This document shows, piece after piece, positions 63,742 to 64,000 of a stretch of DNA of 64,000 nt (position 1 is its first letter; each line of letters opens with the position of its first letter). A program made the translations under genes and the position numbers. The DNA comes from Lingula anatina (Eukaryota > Brachiopoda > Lingulata > Lingulida > Lingulidae): contig NW_019775147.1 of the NCBI RefSeq assembly GCF_001039355.2, forward strand, positions 307,597 through 371,596, given 5' to 3'. The notes beneath the pieces were generated by a model. It was not told the DNA's origin and did no database searches. It saw nothing but the letters and a program-made list of their open reading frames with translations.

Positions 63742-64000
63742 TTTTACCGATAACATGATAAGTGGAAAACCATTTTGCCTTTTGATTTGAAACTTGCAGA
63801 ACTGATGAATATTCATAATACGCAGGTCAAGTTCGAAAATCAGCATGATCGGGTCACTCTTAGGGAATTTATGCTGTTTTTTCACTTTTTTCAACATATA
63901 TGCAGCACCGATAACACGATAAGTGGAAAACCATTGTACCTTTTGGCTTGAAACTTACAGAACTGAGGAATATTCATAATACGCAGGTCGAGTTCGAAAA
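63742..64000. repeat. Tandem dispersed repeat, unit about 165 bp, second copy cut by the window end
   Basis: ACCGATAACATGATAAGTGG and following sequence at 63747 recurs from 63908 with few changes (AACTTGCAGAACTGATGAAT versus AACTTACAGAACTGAGGAAT). Confidence 0.88.

Overview
This window looks like nuclear DNA of a marine invertebrate, most likely a lophotrochozoan (mollusc or brachiopod grade). That placement is inference. It rests on AT-rich sequence, small exons with GT-AG introns, very many microsatellites and MITEs, a group A SRCR array, a UBL3 orthologue, a guanylate-binding protein, and relics of tyrosine-recombinase, Tc1-like, Gypsy and non-LTR elements. There are no bacterial operons, no CRISPR array, and I saw no tRNA or rRNA gene. 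The assembly has a 238-base N gap (46523-46760) and single Ns at 29472 and 50206.

Layout. 1-14.1 kb (+): a secreted scavenger-receptor gene, with a likely signal-peptide exon (54-126) and five SRCR domains. Each domain is split over two exons in the same phase pattern. The introns hold several transposons and, on the minus strand, a THAP-domain pseudogene. 14.1-20.2 kb: intergenic, with a solo LTR, an interleaved direct duplication and a mariner-type MITE. 20.3-23.6 kb (+): a four-exon gene for a small secreted six-cysteine protein I do not recognise. 23.6-29.6 kb: repeats, a long inverted repeat and a tyrosine-recombinase relic. 29.7-30.5 kb (+): a single-exon NHL-repeat protein. 30.5-34.4 kb: MITE, LTR and non-LTR remnants. 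34.5-37.7 kb (+): a five-exon GBP-family GTPase that, once spliced, ends in a CaaX box. 38.6-39.7 kb (+): a single-exon type II membrane glycosyltransferase with a DxD motif. 40-46 kb: MITEs and the probable 3' UTR of UBL3. 46.0-57.9 kb (-): UBL3, five exons, 118 aa, ending in a CaaX box; a 3.3 kb block carrying exons 2 and 3 occurs twice in a row, probably as an assembly artefact. 58.3-64 kb (+): a PDZ-domain gene starting head-to-head with UBL3 and running off the right edge.

Together the SRCR, NHL and GBP genes belong to families often linked to innate immunity, though a shared role is only inferred. I did not see one obviously new biological system. The most original items are the six-cysteine secreted protein, the CaaX-ended invertebrate GBP, a 1.39 kb DNA transposon whose empty site is preserved in a paralogous intron, the uORF/start overlap of the PDZ gene, and the doubled UBL3 block.
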